This document shows, one piece after another, positions 1-5,171 of a DNA stretch of 5,171 nucleotides (positions are counted from its first letter, which is position 1; each line of letters begins with the position of its first letter). The stretch spans positions 1 to 5,171 of the forward strand of contig JAKCAB010000873.1 of NCBI GenBank assembly GCA_021839785.1, written 5' to 3'. A model generated the notes under the pieces. The model did no database searches, was not told where the DNA came from, and worked only from the letters and a program-made list of their open reading frames with translations. The DNA comes from a bacterium (GTDB lineage Bacteria > Verrucomicrobiota > Verrucomicrobiae > Limisphaerales > J093). A program made the position numbers and the translations under genes.

Positions 1-942
1 GTGCTCGGCGGTCTCGCGACCTCGGCCGTGGCGTTGCCGATTTGGCGGGCGTGGTGCCAGCGCACTGGGTTGGTGGACGATCCGGGGCATCGCAAAATCC
101 ACACCGAACCGGTGCCGCTAGCCGGCGGACTCGCAGTGTTCACGGGCCTGGTCGTGCCGTTGCTGCTGGGGGCGCTGGCGGTGAAACTCGACCTGCTGAG
201 CCTCCCCGCGGCGGGTGCGCTCGAACACGGTTTCGCGCGCCGCGCGCCGCAATTGCTGGTCGTGCTCGCCGGGGCGGCCGGCATGGTGACGCTGGGCTGG
301 CTGGACGACCGGCATGAACTGCGCGCCAGGTGGAAATTTGCGGGCCAGGCGTTGATCGCGCTGGCCGTCGCGATCAGCGGTGTGCGCGTCACGCTGTTCG
401 TCCCGAGTTACGCCTTCAGCCTGCTGGCCACGACGCTGTGGATCATCACCGTAACCAACGCCCTGAACTTCCTCGACAACATGAACGGCCTGTGCGCCGG
501 TTTGGGCGCGATCGGCGCGCTCTTTTTCGGCCTGAAGGCGGCGATTGCCGGCCAATACCTGGTGGCGTCCTTCGCCCTGCTGGCCGCGGCCGCGCTGGTG
601 GGGTTTCTGCCCTACAACTTTCCGCGGGCGTCGGCCTTCCTCGGCGATGCCGGGAGCCATCTCGTCGGGTATCTTCTAGCCGTGCTGGCCATCCTGCCGC
701 ATTTCTATTTCGACGAAAGCCCGACCAAGCTCGCCATCCTGAATCCGCTGCTGATTCTCGCGGTGCCGCTCGGCGACTTGGTCTGGGTCGTCGTGCTGCG
801 CTGGCGTTTGGGGCAACCGGTGTATGTCGGGGACAACAACCACATCTCCCATCGCCTGGTCCGCCGCGGATTGAGCAAGACCACCGCCGTGCTGGCCATC
901 TGGTTGTTGGCGGCGGCGACGGGTGCGCTCGCCTTCCTTTAA
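1..942 (+). CDS. Undecaprenyl-phosphate glycosyl-1-phosphate transferase, WecA/TagO/MraY superfamily (5' end probably cut by the window)
   Basis: This is an integral membrane enzyme of the polyprenyl-phosphate HexNAc-1-phosphate transferase family. Such enzymes move a sugar-1-phosphate from a UDP-sugar onto undecaprenyl phosphate, the first membrane step of cell-surface glycan assembly. Seen in the 313 residues: DDPGHRKIH (26-34), LDD (101-103) preceded by GW, NALNFLDN (153-160), FLGDAGS (213-219) and a cytoplasmic HISH motif (281-284). About ten hydrophobic segments separate them. The motif order and the C-terminal HxxH fit WecA/TagO-like enzymes better than MraY proper, but the sugar donor cannot be read from sequence. 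The frame is open from base 1 with GTG. The family usually has more of the first membrane helix before the DDPGxRKIH loop, so several to about twenty N-terminal residues are probably missing. One oddity is NMNG where DGIDG is usual, which puts Asn162 at the second acidic position. The gene converges on yhbY. The family call is firm, the precise role is not. Confidence 0.9.
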   Translation: MLGGLATSAVALPIWRAWCQRTGLVDDPGHRKIHTEPVPLAGGLAVFTGLVVPLLLGALAVKLDLLSLPAAGALEHGFARRAPQLLVVLAGAAGMVTLGWLDDRHELRARWKFAGQALIALAVAISGVRVTLFVPSYAFSLLATTLWIITVTNALNFLDNMNGLCAGLGAIGALFFGLKAAIAGQYLVASFALLAAAALVGFLPYNFPRASAFLGDAGSHLVGYLLAVLAILPHFYFDESPTKLAILNPLLILAVPLGDLVWVVVLRWRLGQPVYVGDNNHISHRLVRRGLSKTTAVLAIWLLAAATGALAFL

Positions 943-1239
943 TCATCGGCCAGGACCGGTCGCGCGGAGATGGCCAATCCCGCCAAACCGACGCGCGCAC
1001 TCGATTCAACCCGAGAACCGAAGTTGGGGAGCACACCCGCCTTCGGGTATGGCGGGACGTGCCTCGCGTCCAGCGCCTGGGAGCACACGCCGCCGGCGTG
1101 TCTGTTTCGGCGGCTCGCCGAAACGCTGTCCAGTCCACTATCCGCATCCGGCGCGGAAAGGCCGCCGCTGACCGACGTCAGCAGCCACCGGGATCACGCG
1201 GGGCGCGTGCGCTCCCCCACTCCTTTTCGGTTTTCGGGC
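943..1239. other. Non-coding spacer between convergent genes, rich in inverted repeats
   Basis: No convincing gene lies here. Open frames crossing it have no family resemblance and look like GC-rich shadows. It holds the tandem hairpin repeat annotated separately. Further stem-loops are GCTGAC/GTCAGC (1167-1182, loop CGAC), a GGG-GCGC/GCGC-T-CCC element (1200-1216) and GGCTC-AAG-GAGCC (1237-1249), which overlaps the yhbY stop codon. None is followed by a T-run on either strand, so I do not call an intrinsic terminator. Because two genes converge here, these structures could still help end transcription or protect 3' ends (inference). Confidence 0.6.
1027..1124. repeat. Two tandem copies of a double-hairpin intergenic repeat
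   Basis: Two units both open with GGGAGCACAC, at 1027-1036 and 1079-1088, giving a 52-nt period. Each unit folds as two successive stem-loops. In unit 2 they are ACACGCC/GGCGTGT (1085-1101, 7 bp, 3-nt loop) and GTTTCGGCG/CGCCGAAAC (1104-1124, 9 bp, 3-nt loop), both perfect. In unit 1 they are ACACCCG/CGGGTAT (1033-1050, one mismatch) and GGCG-GGACG/CGTCC-AG-CGCC (1051-1077, 9 bp with a 2-nt bulge). The stems differ in sequence between units while the fold is kept. From memory this resembles a dispersed palindromic repeat of verrucomicrobial genomes, but I could not search for other copies. Its function is unknown. Confidence 0.7.
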
Positions 1240-1497
1240 TCAAGGAGCCTTCGCCCGCCGCGCGCGGTAATACACCGCGACGTGGCCAACGCGCATCACA
1301 AGCTGGCTGGCCGTGCGCTCCGCAATCTGCGGCGCCAGCACCTTCTTCTGTTCCTTGAACTCGTCGAAGCGGATCTTCACCAGTTCGTGGTCGTTGAGCG
1401 CCCGATCGAGCGCCGCGAAGAATCCGGCGGAGACGCCGCTTTTGCCCACCTTGAGAACCGGCTCCAGAAGCTGCGCGCGCGCCTTCAAGGCCCGCAA
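1240..1497 (-). CDS. yhbY: YhbY-type CRM-domain RNA-binding protein
   Basis: This is a small cytoplasmic RNA-binding protein made of a single CRM (chloroplast RNA splicing and ribosome maturation) domain. The E. coli relative YhbY associates with pre-50S ribosomal particles and is thought to act in large-subunit assembly. Seen here (85 residues): LLEPVLKVGKSGVS (10-23) with the GxxG loop GKSG at 18-21, then HELVKIRF (37-44), an ARTAS-like helix segment (ERTASQL, 60-66) and the closing strand GHVAVYYR (71-78). This is the standard domain order. Bacterial relatives are usually nearer 95-100 residues, so the N-terminus looks short. The TTG at 1497 has no nearby ribosome site. A CTG at 1521-1519, in frame and 6 nt after AAGGA, would add eight residues and is the better-placed start. 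No ATG, GTG or TTG lies upstream before the in-frame stop at 1533-1531. The gene lies 33 nt after the lipoprotein gene on the same strand. Confidence 0.9.
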   Translation of the reverse strand: MRALKARAQLLEPVLKVGKSGVSAGFFAALDRALNDHELVKIRFDEFKEQKKVLAPQIAERTASQLVMRVGHVAVYYRARRAKAP

Positions 1498-1527
1498 CGG
1501 CGGTGGCGATGAAGCGTCCAGAACGCG

Positions 1528-1532
1528 TCCTT
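1528..1532 (-). promoter_or_regulatory. Probable ribosome binding site of yhbY
   Basis: The minus strand reads TAAGGACGCGTTCTG here. AAGGA overlaps the TAA stop of the lipoprotein gene and lies 6 nt before CTG (1521-1519), but 30 nt before the TTG at 1497. Its position argues for the CTG start, and the overlap with the stop codon suggests translational coupling of the two genes. Confidence 0.5.
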
Positions 1533-2325
1533 ACTTGCCGAGGCCGGGGATGCTCTTGACCCCTTGCTGGAGCGCATCGCCGGCCTGCTTCAAACCGGCG
1601 GGGGCGTACTTCTCCGCGATGGAATTGACGAGATCTTTCTGGGCCGGCGTCAATTTCGCCTTGGCAGCGATGTTGGTCAATGCGGGCAACGCGGTGGCGA
1701 CCTCGCCTTTGCGCAAGGCGCCCACCACCGTGGCCACCTCGCCCGGTACGCCCTCCAACGCGGAAAAGTCCTTCTGGACCACGTAAGCTGCGGCGAGATC
1801 GCGCACCTGCTTGGCGAGGTCGGTTTGCTCCGGCGTGAGCTTGGCCTGCGCCAAGGCGGTCACGGCTTCGATGGCGCCGGCGCTGTCTCCGCTCACCAGC
1901 GATTTCAGCGTGGCATCGACCTGCGACTTCGCCGCCGGTTGACCTGCCAGCGCGGTGGCCAGCGAATTCAGCTTGGGCGCCAAATCCTGGCCGATCGACG
2001 CCAACACTTTGTCTGATTTGCCTTCAGCCACGGAAAGAAACTGGCTGGCGGCGTTGGTGGCAGCCTGCGCCACCTGGCCGGCCGCCGGTTTGACCGACTC
2101 CTGCACGCTGGCCGCCGCCTCGGTTGCGGCCTGCTTGACCTCAGCGGCGGGAGCCGGATTGCTGGCGGTCGCCGATGCTGCGGCTGCCGGTTTCGCCTCG
2201 GCGGGTTTGGCGGCAGCGTTGGTCTCGGCCGATGCCGGCGGCGTGGATTCCGAACCCGAAGGCCCGCAGCCCACGGCCAGGAGCGCCGCGCCCACCGCGG
2301 CGGAGAGTAGCACCAGTTTTTTCAT
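1531..2325 (-). CDS. Ala-rich predicted lipoprotein with an internal 62-residue repeat
   Basis: I do not recognise a named family. The 264-residue protein starts MKKLVLLSAAVGAALLAVGC, a typical lipoprotein signal: two Lys, a hydrophobic stretch and a lipobox-like AVGC with Cys20 as the predicted lipidation site. The mature protein should be anchored to a membrane and face outside the cytoplasm. Residues 21-60 are an Ala/Pro/Ser/Thr-rich linker. Residues 61-97 are Ala-rich with heptad-like spacing, suggesting a long amphipathic helix. The rest looks all-helical and carries a duplication: KLTPEQTDL (162-170) and KLTPAQKDL (224-232) are 62 residues apart, each preceded by a similar Ala-rich helix and followed by a similar one. 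It ends at GKSIPGLGK-like sequence, with no membrane helix. An in-frame start 18 codons upstream (2379) is open but would bury the signal peptide. ATG 2325 has only a weak GGGAT upstream. It lies 76 nt after pabC. Confidence 0.85.
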   Translation of the reverse strand: MKKLVLLSAAVGAALLAVGCGPSGSESTPPASAETNAAAKPAEAKPAAAASATASNPAPAAEVKQAATEAAASVQESVKPAAGQVAQAATNAASQFLSVAEGKSDKVLASIGQDLAPKLNSLATALAGQPAAKSQVDATLKSLVSGDSAGAIEAVTALAQAKLTPEQTDLAKQVRDLAAAYVVQKDFSALEGVPGEVATVVGALRKGEVATALPALTNIAAKAKLTPAQKDLVNSIAEKYAPAGLKQAGDALQQGVKSIPGLGK

Positions 2326-2401
2326 AGATTTGTCATCCCAGATTGCGGTGAGGATAGACCCAAAACGCTGGGCAGGCAATCGGCCGGCTCACGCACCCGC
2401 G

Positions 2402-3298
2402 TTACGCCGTAGCGGGCGGAGGCTCGGCGGCGGACGCGGCGGGGCTGGACGACGCGCCGCACTCTTTTTGGAAAACCTCGTGGAACGCCTGCCGCAACCG
2501 CTCCACCATCGGGCTGCCGGGAAAGACGTGGCCGTCCAGAGAAACGACGTCGATGATTCCTTCCACGCTGTTCGTGAGAAACAACGCATCCGAAGTCTGG
2601 AGCACCTCGACCTTGGTAAGCCGCTTTTTCACGATGATGTTCTGGCTGGCACAGATTTCGAGGATCACGGCGCGGGTGATGCCCGGCAGCACCCCCACCG
2701 CCGTCGGCGAGGTGTAAACGATCGGGCCGCGCGTCCAAAACAGATTAGCGCTGGCGCCTTCGGCGACTTCGCCGTTGGTGTTCAACAGCAAAGCCTCCTC
2801 CGCCTGCGCCGCCTCCGCCTCCATGCGCGCCAGGATTTGCAGAAGCTTGCTGCCGGTCTTGTGCGACGCCAGCCGATCGGCCGGCGCCAGGCGCATCGCG
2901 GAGGTGATCATCCGCCAGCGCGGAGGCTGGACGGGGTCGAACGGCCGGGCTGGGTACATGGCCATGACGACCGTCGGCGAATCCGCGCCCGCGGACGAGT
3001 AGCCGCGCGGCCCGACGCCGCGGGACAATGTTAGGCGCAGCAACGCGTGCTCGAGCTGGTTTTGCTCGATCAATTTCCGGGCGGCTTCGCGGAGCTGGGG
3101 CAGCGGGACCGGACAGCGCAGGCGCAGCAGTTCCAAGCCCCGCACGAAGCGCTCGAGGTGCTGGTGCCAGCGAAACACGCGCCGGTGACAGACGCGCATC
3201 GTCTCGAAAACGCTGTCGCCGTAAAGGAACGCCCGGTCGAAGACCGAGACCCGCGCCTGGTCTTCCGGGACAAATTCGCCGTTGAGATAAACAACCAT
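2402..3298 (-). CDS. pabC: Aminodeoxychorismate lyase, PLP-dependent class IV aminotransferase fold
   Basis: This enzyme converts 4-amino-4-deoxychorismate to 4-aminobenzoate and pyruvate using pyridoxal phosphate, the second step of the pABA branch of folate synthesis, in the cytoplasm. Seen in 298 residues: N-terminal YLNGEFV and RVSVFDRAFLYGDSVFET (16-33), the hallmark fold-IV entry; HKTGSKLLQ (146-154) with Lys147 as the expected Schiff-base lysine; EVAEGASANLFW (177-188), containing the conserved EGxSxNLF signature; GVLPGITR (202-209), the phosphate-binding turn; and LTNSVEGI (241-248). Fold alone does not separate PabC from branched-chain or D-amino-acid aminotransferases. The assignment rests on resemblance plus position directly after pabB. 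The start ATG lies 9 nt after the pabB stop, with GAGGAA just before it, so the start is secure. The last 18 or so residues are an Ala/Pro/Ser tail outside the fold. Confidence 0.9.
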   Translation of the reverse strand: MVVYLNGEFVPEDQARVSVFDRAFLYGDSVFETMRVCHRRVFRWHQHLERFVRGLELLRLRCPVPLPQLREAARKLIEQNQLEHALLRLTLSRGVGPRGYSSAGADSPTVVMAMYPARPFDPVQPPRWRMITSAMRLAPADRLASHKTGSKLLQILARMEAEAAQAEEALLLNTNGEVAEGASANLFWTRGPIVYTSPTAVGVLPGITRAVILEICASQNIIVKKRLTKVEVLQTSDALFLTNSVEGIIDVVSLDGHVFPGSPMVERLRQAFHEVFQKECGASSSPAASAAEPPPATA

Positions 3299-3300
3299 GG

Positions 3301-3306
3301 TTCCTC
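3301..3306 (-). promoter_or_regulatory. Ribosome binding site of pabC
   Basis: The minus strand reads TAACGAGGAACCATG. The pabB stop codon is followed at once by GAGGAA and then the pabC ATG. The whole gap is 9 nt, so pabC has its own Shine-Dalgarno sequence, spaced tightly at 4 nt from GAGG. Ribosomes ending pabB could reinitiate on it. Confidence 0.75.
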
Positions 3307-3307
3307 G

Positions 3308-4753
3308 TTAAGCCGCCAGCCGACTGGCGGGGACGGGAGGAAAGGAGGCGGGAGACCCACCGGCGCTGTCAAGCACTTCAAGCAGACCGCCTGCTTTGGC
3401 AAGTGTCTCCGCGTACTCAGCCGCGGGGTCCGAATCCGCCACAATACCCGAACCGGTGTAGAACCACGCGGCGGCGCCGGCGCAAAACGCCGAACGGATG
3501 ACGATGCTCAACTGGCTTTGCCGGTTGAACCCGAGGTAGCCCAGGCAGCCGGTGTAAGGCCCGCGGCCGACCGGCTCCAATTCGTCGATGATCTGCATGG
3601 CCCGAAACTTCGGGGCGCCGGTGACGCTGCCGCCGGGGAAACACCGTTCGAGCGCCTGCAGGTGCGTGACGCCGCCGCGCAAGCGGCCTTCCACCGTGGC
3701 CACCAGATGCTGGACCTGCGCGTACGCTTCCAGGCGCGCCAGCTCCGGCACCCGCACCGAACCGTACGAACAAACCCGGCCCAGGTCGTTGCGGAGCAGG
3801 TCGGTGATCATCGTCAACTCGGCCCGCTCCTTGGGGCTGGCGCGCAATTCCGCCGCCAGCGCCGCGTCCGAGCAAGCGTCCGTCCCGCGCGGGCGGGTGC
3901 CTTTGATCGGGCGCGTCTCGACGCGCAAGCCGTCGCCGCGCAGGAACAGTTCGGGCGAAGCGGAGACGACGCCGAAGTCCTCGCCTTCGAGGCACGCGGC
4001 GTAAGGCGCGGGCGAAGCGGCGGCGAGGCGGCGGTACAAGGCCCAGGCGTCCATGCGCCCCCGCACTTCCCAGCGCTGCGCGAGGTTGGCTTGATAAATG
4101 TCGCCTTGGCGGATGTAAGCCTGGGCGCGCACCACGCGGCGCAGGTAATCTTCCCGGCTCAGCTCCGCCACACAAGTTGTGGGCGCCCGCGGCGGCAGCG
4201 CGTCCACAACCGGCTCCGATTCGAGCTGCCGCTGCCAGAAGTCCACGCCCGCCTGCGCCTTGGCGGGCGAGCGCGAGCCGTCGGGCCCCAAGCCGGTTGC
4301 GACGATCCACGCGCCGCCGGCCTCGTGGTCGAACACCACCAGGCTGTCGTAAAAGCCCAGCCAACAATCCGGCAACGGCAGGTCCGCCACCGGGTGCGGT
4401 CGGAGCTTGGGTTCGACGAACTGCCGCAGTTCGTAGCCCCAATAGCCGATGCCGGCGCCGGCCGGAAACGGCACGTCCGCCTCCGCCGTTAAATCGTACC
4501 GCGCCAGCAACGCATCCAACACACGCCACGGGTTGCCGAACAGCAATTGACCGCCGGCGGCGCTCTGGATTTCGCAGCGCGCCCCCGTCGAACGGAAGGT
4601 CAGGAACGGAGCGACGGCCAGAAAAGAATACTGGCCACCACCGCCCGCGTCGCGACAAGTCTCCAGCAGGCAGAGTCCGCCGTGTCGTCGCACCAAGCCG
4701 GCGAGCGTTTGCGGCGTGTGGTTGGTTTGTACCTTGATGGCGCGCGTGCGCAT
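3308..4753 (-). CDS. pabB: Aminodeoxychorismate synthase component I
   Basis: This chorismate-utilising enzyme adds ammonia to chorismate to make 4-amino-4-deoxychorismate for folate. The ammonia normally comes from a PabA glutaminase, which is neither fused to it nor encoded in the window. With the start at 4753 it has 481 residues. The N-terminal TrpE/PabB-type domain includes LLET (29-32) and GIGYWGYELR (101-110). The catalytic domain shows GDIYQANLAQR (217-227), SASPELFL (264-271), RPIKGTRPRG (281-290), DLLRNDLGRV (318-327), CFPGGSVTGAPK (371-382) and YTGSGIVADSDPAAEY (432-447). The Lys in PIKGT (Lys284) is typical of PabB, whereas anthranilate synthase TrpE has PIAGT; this and the adjacent pabC decide the call. 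ATG 4753 gives a family-like N-terminus but lacks a clear ribosome site. TTG 4837 in the same frame has GAAGGGG 9 nt upstream and would add 28 basic residues with no family resemblance. It is the first gene of the leftward block, divergent from ribB. Confidence 0.93.
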   Translation of the reverse strand: MRTRAIKVQTNHTPQTLAGLVRRHGGLCLLETCRDAGGGGQYSFLAVAPFLTFRSTGARCEIQSAAGGQLLFGNPWRVLDALLARYDLTAEADVPFPAGAGIGYWGYELRQFVEPKLRPHPVADLPLPDCWLGFYDSLVVFDHEAGGAWIVATGLGPDGSRSPAKAQAGVDFWQRQLESEPVVDALPPRAPTTCVAELSREDYLRRVVRAQAYIRQGDIYQANLAQRWEVRGRMDAWALYRRLAAASPAPYAACLEGEDFGVVSASPELFLRGDGLRVETRPIKGTRPRGTDACSDAALAAELRASPKERAELTMITDLLRNDLGRVCSYGSVRVPELARLEAYAQVQHLVATVEGRLRGGVTHLQALERCFPGGSVTGAPKFRAMQIIDELEPVGRGPYTGCLGYLGFNRQSQLSIVIRSAFCAGAAAWFYTGSGIVADSDPAAEYAETLAKAGGLLEVLDSAGGSPASFPPVPASRLAA

Positions 4754-4995
4754 CGGTGGAACGATAGCCGATCTTCCTTCCGCCGCCAGCCTCCGTTGGG
4801 TGCCCGCGGCCAAGCCACGCCGGTTCCGGTTGCGCAAAATCGTTTGCCCCTTCGCCGGCGCGACTCCCGCGGCGGCGACCGAGACGGTCGCGCGCCCAAG
4901 CCGGCGCGCGGGTGTCCAACCCGCGCCCCGGCCGTGCTCAACCGCGATTTGAGACTGGCATTGCCGGGGGGTCGGATTAGCCTTCGCGGCTCGTG
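4754..4995. other. Divergent spacer between pabB and ribB
   Basis: This GC-rich stretch between two divergent biosynthetic genes should hold both promoters. I find no convincing -35/-10 pair. TTGAGA (4949-4954, +) resembles a -35, but nothing at proper spacing matches a -10. The pabB frame stays open leftward to the TTG at 4837 and beyond without a stop, which is common in GC-rich DNA and not evidence of coding. I looked for the conserved blocks of the FMN riboswitch ahead of ribB and did not see them. A strong stem-loop is listed separately. A short AGCC/GGCT stem (4979-4991) lies where the ribB Shine-Dalgarno would be expected. Confidence 0.5.
4900..4932. other. Strong imperfect palindrome / stem-loop upstream of ribB
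   Basis: GCCGG (4900-4904) pairs with CCGGC (4928-4932), and GCGCGGG (4906-4912) pairs with CCCGCGC (4920-4926), around the 7-nt loop TGTCCAA. One C/C mismatch (4905 and 4927) interrupts an otherwise 12-bp all-GC stem. It lies 63 nt before the ribB start and about 150 nt before the pabB ATG. No T-run follows on either strand. It could be an operator palindrome, a leader structure or chance in GC-rich DNA. Confidence 0.5.
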
Positions 4996-5171
4996 ATGAA
5001 ACCGGAGTTCGACTCCATCGAAGCCCTCGTCGCCGACATCCGCCGCGGTCACATGGTCATCCTGGTGGACGACGCCGACCGCGAAAATGAAGGCGATTTG
5101 ATCATGGCGGCGGAGCACGTGACGCCCGCCGCGGTCAATTTCATGGCCAAGCACGGGCGCGGCCTGATCTG
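4996..5171 (+). CDS. ribB: 3,4-dihydroxy-2-butanone-4-phosphate synthase, N-terminal part (RibB or bifunctional RibBA), cut by the window end
   Basis: This enzyme converts ribulose 5-phosphate to formate and 3,4-dihydroxy-2-butanone 4-phosphate, the four-carbon building block of riboflavin, in the cytoplasm with Mg2+. The 58 visible residues match the family start: an initial helix ([14 protein letters not shown]), the strand [17 protein letters not shown] (20-36) holding the acidic DRENEGD loop (28-34) that binds metal and substrate, [13 protein letters not shown] (38-50) and KHGRGLI, where the family continues with a Cys. The frame runs off the right edge, so a fused GTP cyclohydrolase II domain (RibBA) cannot be tested. 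Start choice: ATG 4996 gives the usual N-terminus. GTG 4993 immediately before it is an alternative. Neither has a recognisable Shine-Dalgarno. It is divergent from pabB. Confidence 0.93.
   Translation, partial: MKPEFDSIEALVADIRRGHMVILVDDADRENEGDLIMAAEHVTPAAVNFMAKHGRGLI

Noticed and set aside
1027..1124. CRISPR array
   Set aside because: There are only two units, the shared core is 10 nt, and the intervening sequence forms hairpins and is not spacer-like. No cas genes are present.
1200..1250. Intrinsic terminator for yhbY or for the transferase gene
   Set aside because: Stems exist, but none is followed by a T-run on either strand.
943..1512. Plus-strand open frames across the spacer and opposite yhbY
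   Set aside because: They are Arg/Pro/Ala-rich, cross the hairpin repeats and antisense yhbY, and show no family motifs; they are shadows of GC-rich DNA.
2326..2379. Upstream in-frame start adding 18 residues to the lipoprotein
   Set aside because: It would place an unrelated segment before a textbook MKK lipoprotein signal peptide, so ATG 2325 is far more likely.
2402..3298. Branched-chain or D-amino-acid aminotransferase
   Set aside because: The same fold makes this possible, but the tight coupling to pabB favours aminodeoxychorismate lyase.
3047..4492. Long plus-strand open frame of 481 codons opposite pabB and pabC
   Set aside because: It is entirely antisense to two well-supported enzymes and has the Arg/Ala/Gln-rich composition of a GC-driven shadow frame.
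3308..4753. Anthranilate synthase TrpE
   Set aside because: The motif is PIKGT, not PIAGT, and the next gene is pabC. No trpG or other trp gene is nearby.
4949..4980. Sigma-70 promoter (TTGAGA with GATTAG) or sigma-54 promoter (TGGCATTGC) for ribB
   Set aside because: The -35-like box has no good -10 at 16-18 nt, and the sigma-54-like GG and GC elements have the wrong spacing.
4754..4995. FMN riboswitch ahead of ribB
   Set aside because: The conserved RFN blocks are not recognisable. Only unrelated GC-rich stems are present.

Overview
The window is GC-rich bacterial chromosome carrying mostly housekeeping genes. I see no phage, transposon, CRISPR array, tRNA, rRNA or defence module. The organism is probably a Verrucomicrobiota member, but this is an inference. 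It rests on the overall protein style (GC-rich, Ala/Pro-rich tails, an Ala-rich MKK lipoprotein) and on an intergenic tandem repeat starting GGGAGCACAC with two stem-loops per unit, a type I associate from memory with verrucomicrobial genomes. A search would be needed to confirm it.

Layout, left to right. Positions 1-942 (+) hold most of a membrane glycosyl-1-phosphate transferase of the WecA/TagO/MraY superfamily, whose true start probably lies just off the left edge. Positions 943-1239 are non-coding and rich in inverted repeats, including two tandem 52-nt units at 1027-1124. A leftward block of four genes follows on the minus strand. In transcription order these are pabB (4753-3308), pabC (3298-2402), an Ala-rich lipoprotein (2325-1531) and a YhbY-type CRM-domain RNA-binding protein (1497-1240, or starting at CTG 1521). 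A 242-nt divergent spacer then separates pabB from the start of a rightward ribB/ribBA gene (4996 to the window end). That spacer contains a strong 12-bp stem-loop.

Functional reading. PabB and PabC are consecutive enzymes that turn chorismate plus ammonia into 4-aminobenzoate for folate. Their genes are 9 nt apart, with a Shine-Dalgarno sequence in the gap, so they almost certainly form one transcription unit. The PabA glutaminase partner is not in the window. Divergent ribB supplies the four-carbon unit for riboflavin, so two cofactor pathways lie back to back. The lipoprotein and yhbY follow on the same strand (76-nt and 33-nt gaps) and may be co-transcribed, though nothing links them functionally.

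No new system is evident. The points most worth a second look are the tandem hairpin repeat, the lipoprotein with an internal duplication, the apparent CTG start of yhbY, an Asp-to-Asn change in a catalytic motif of the transferase, and the hairpin between pabB and ribB.
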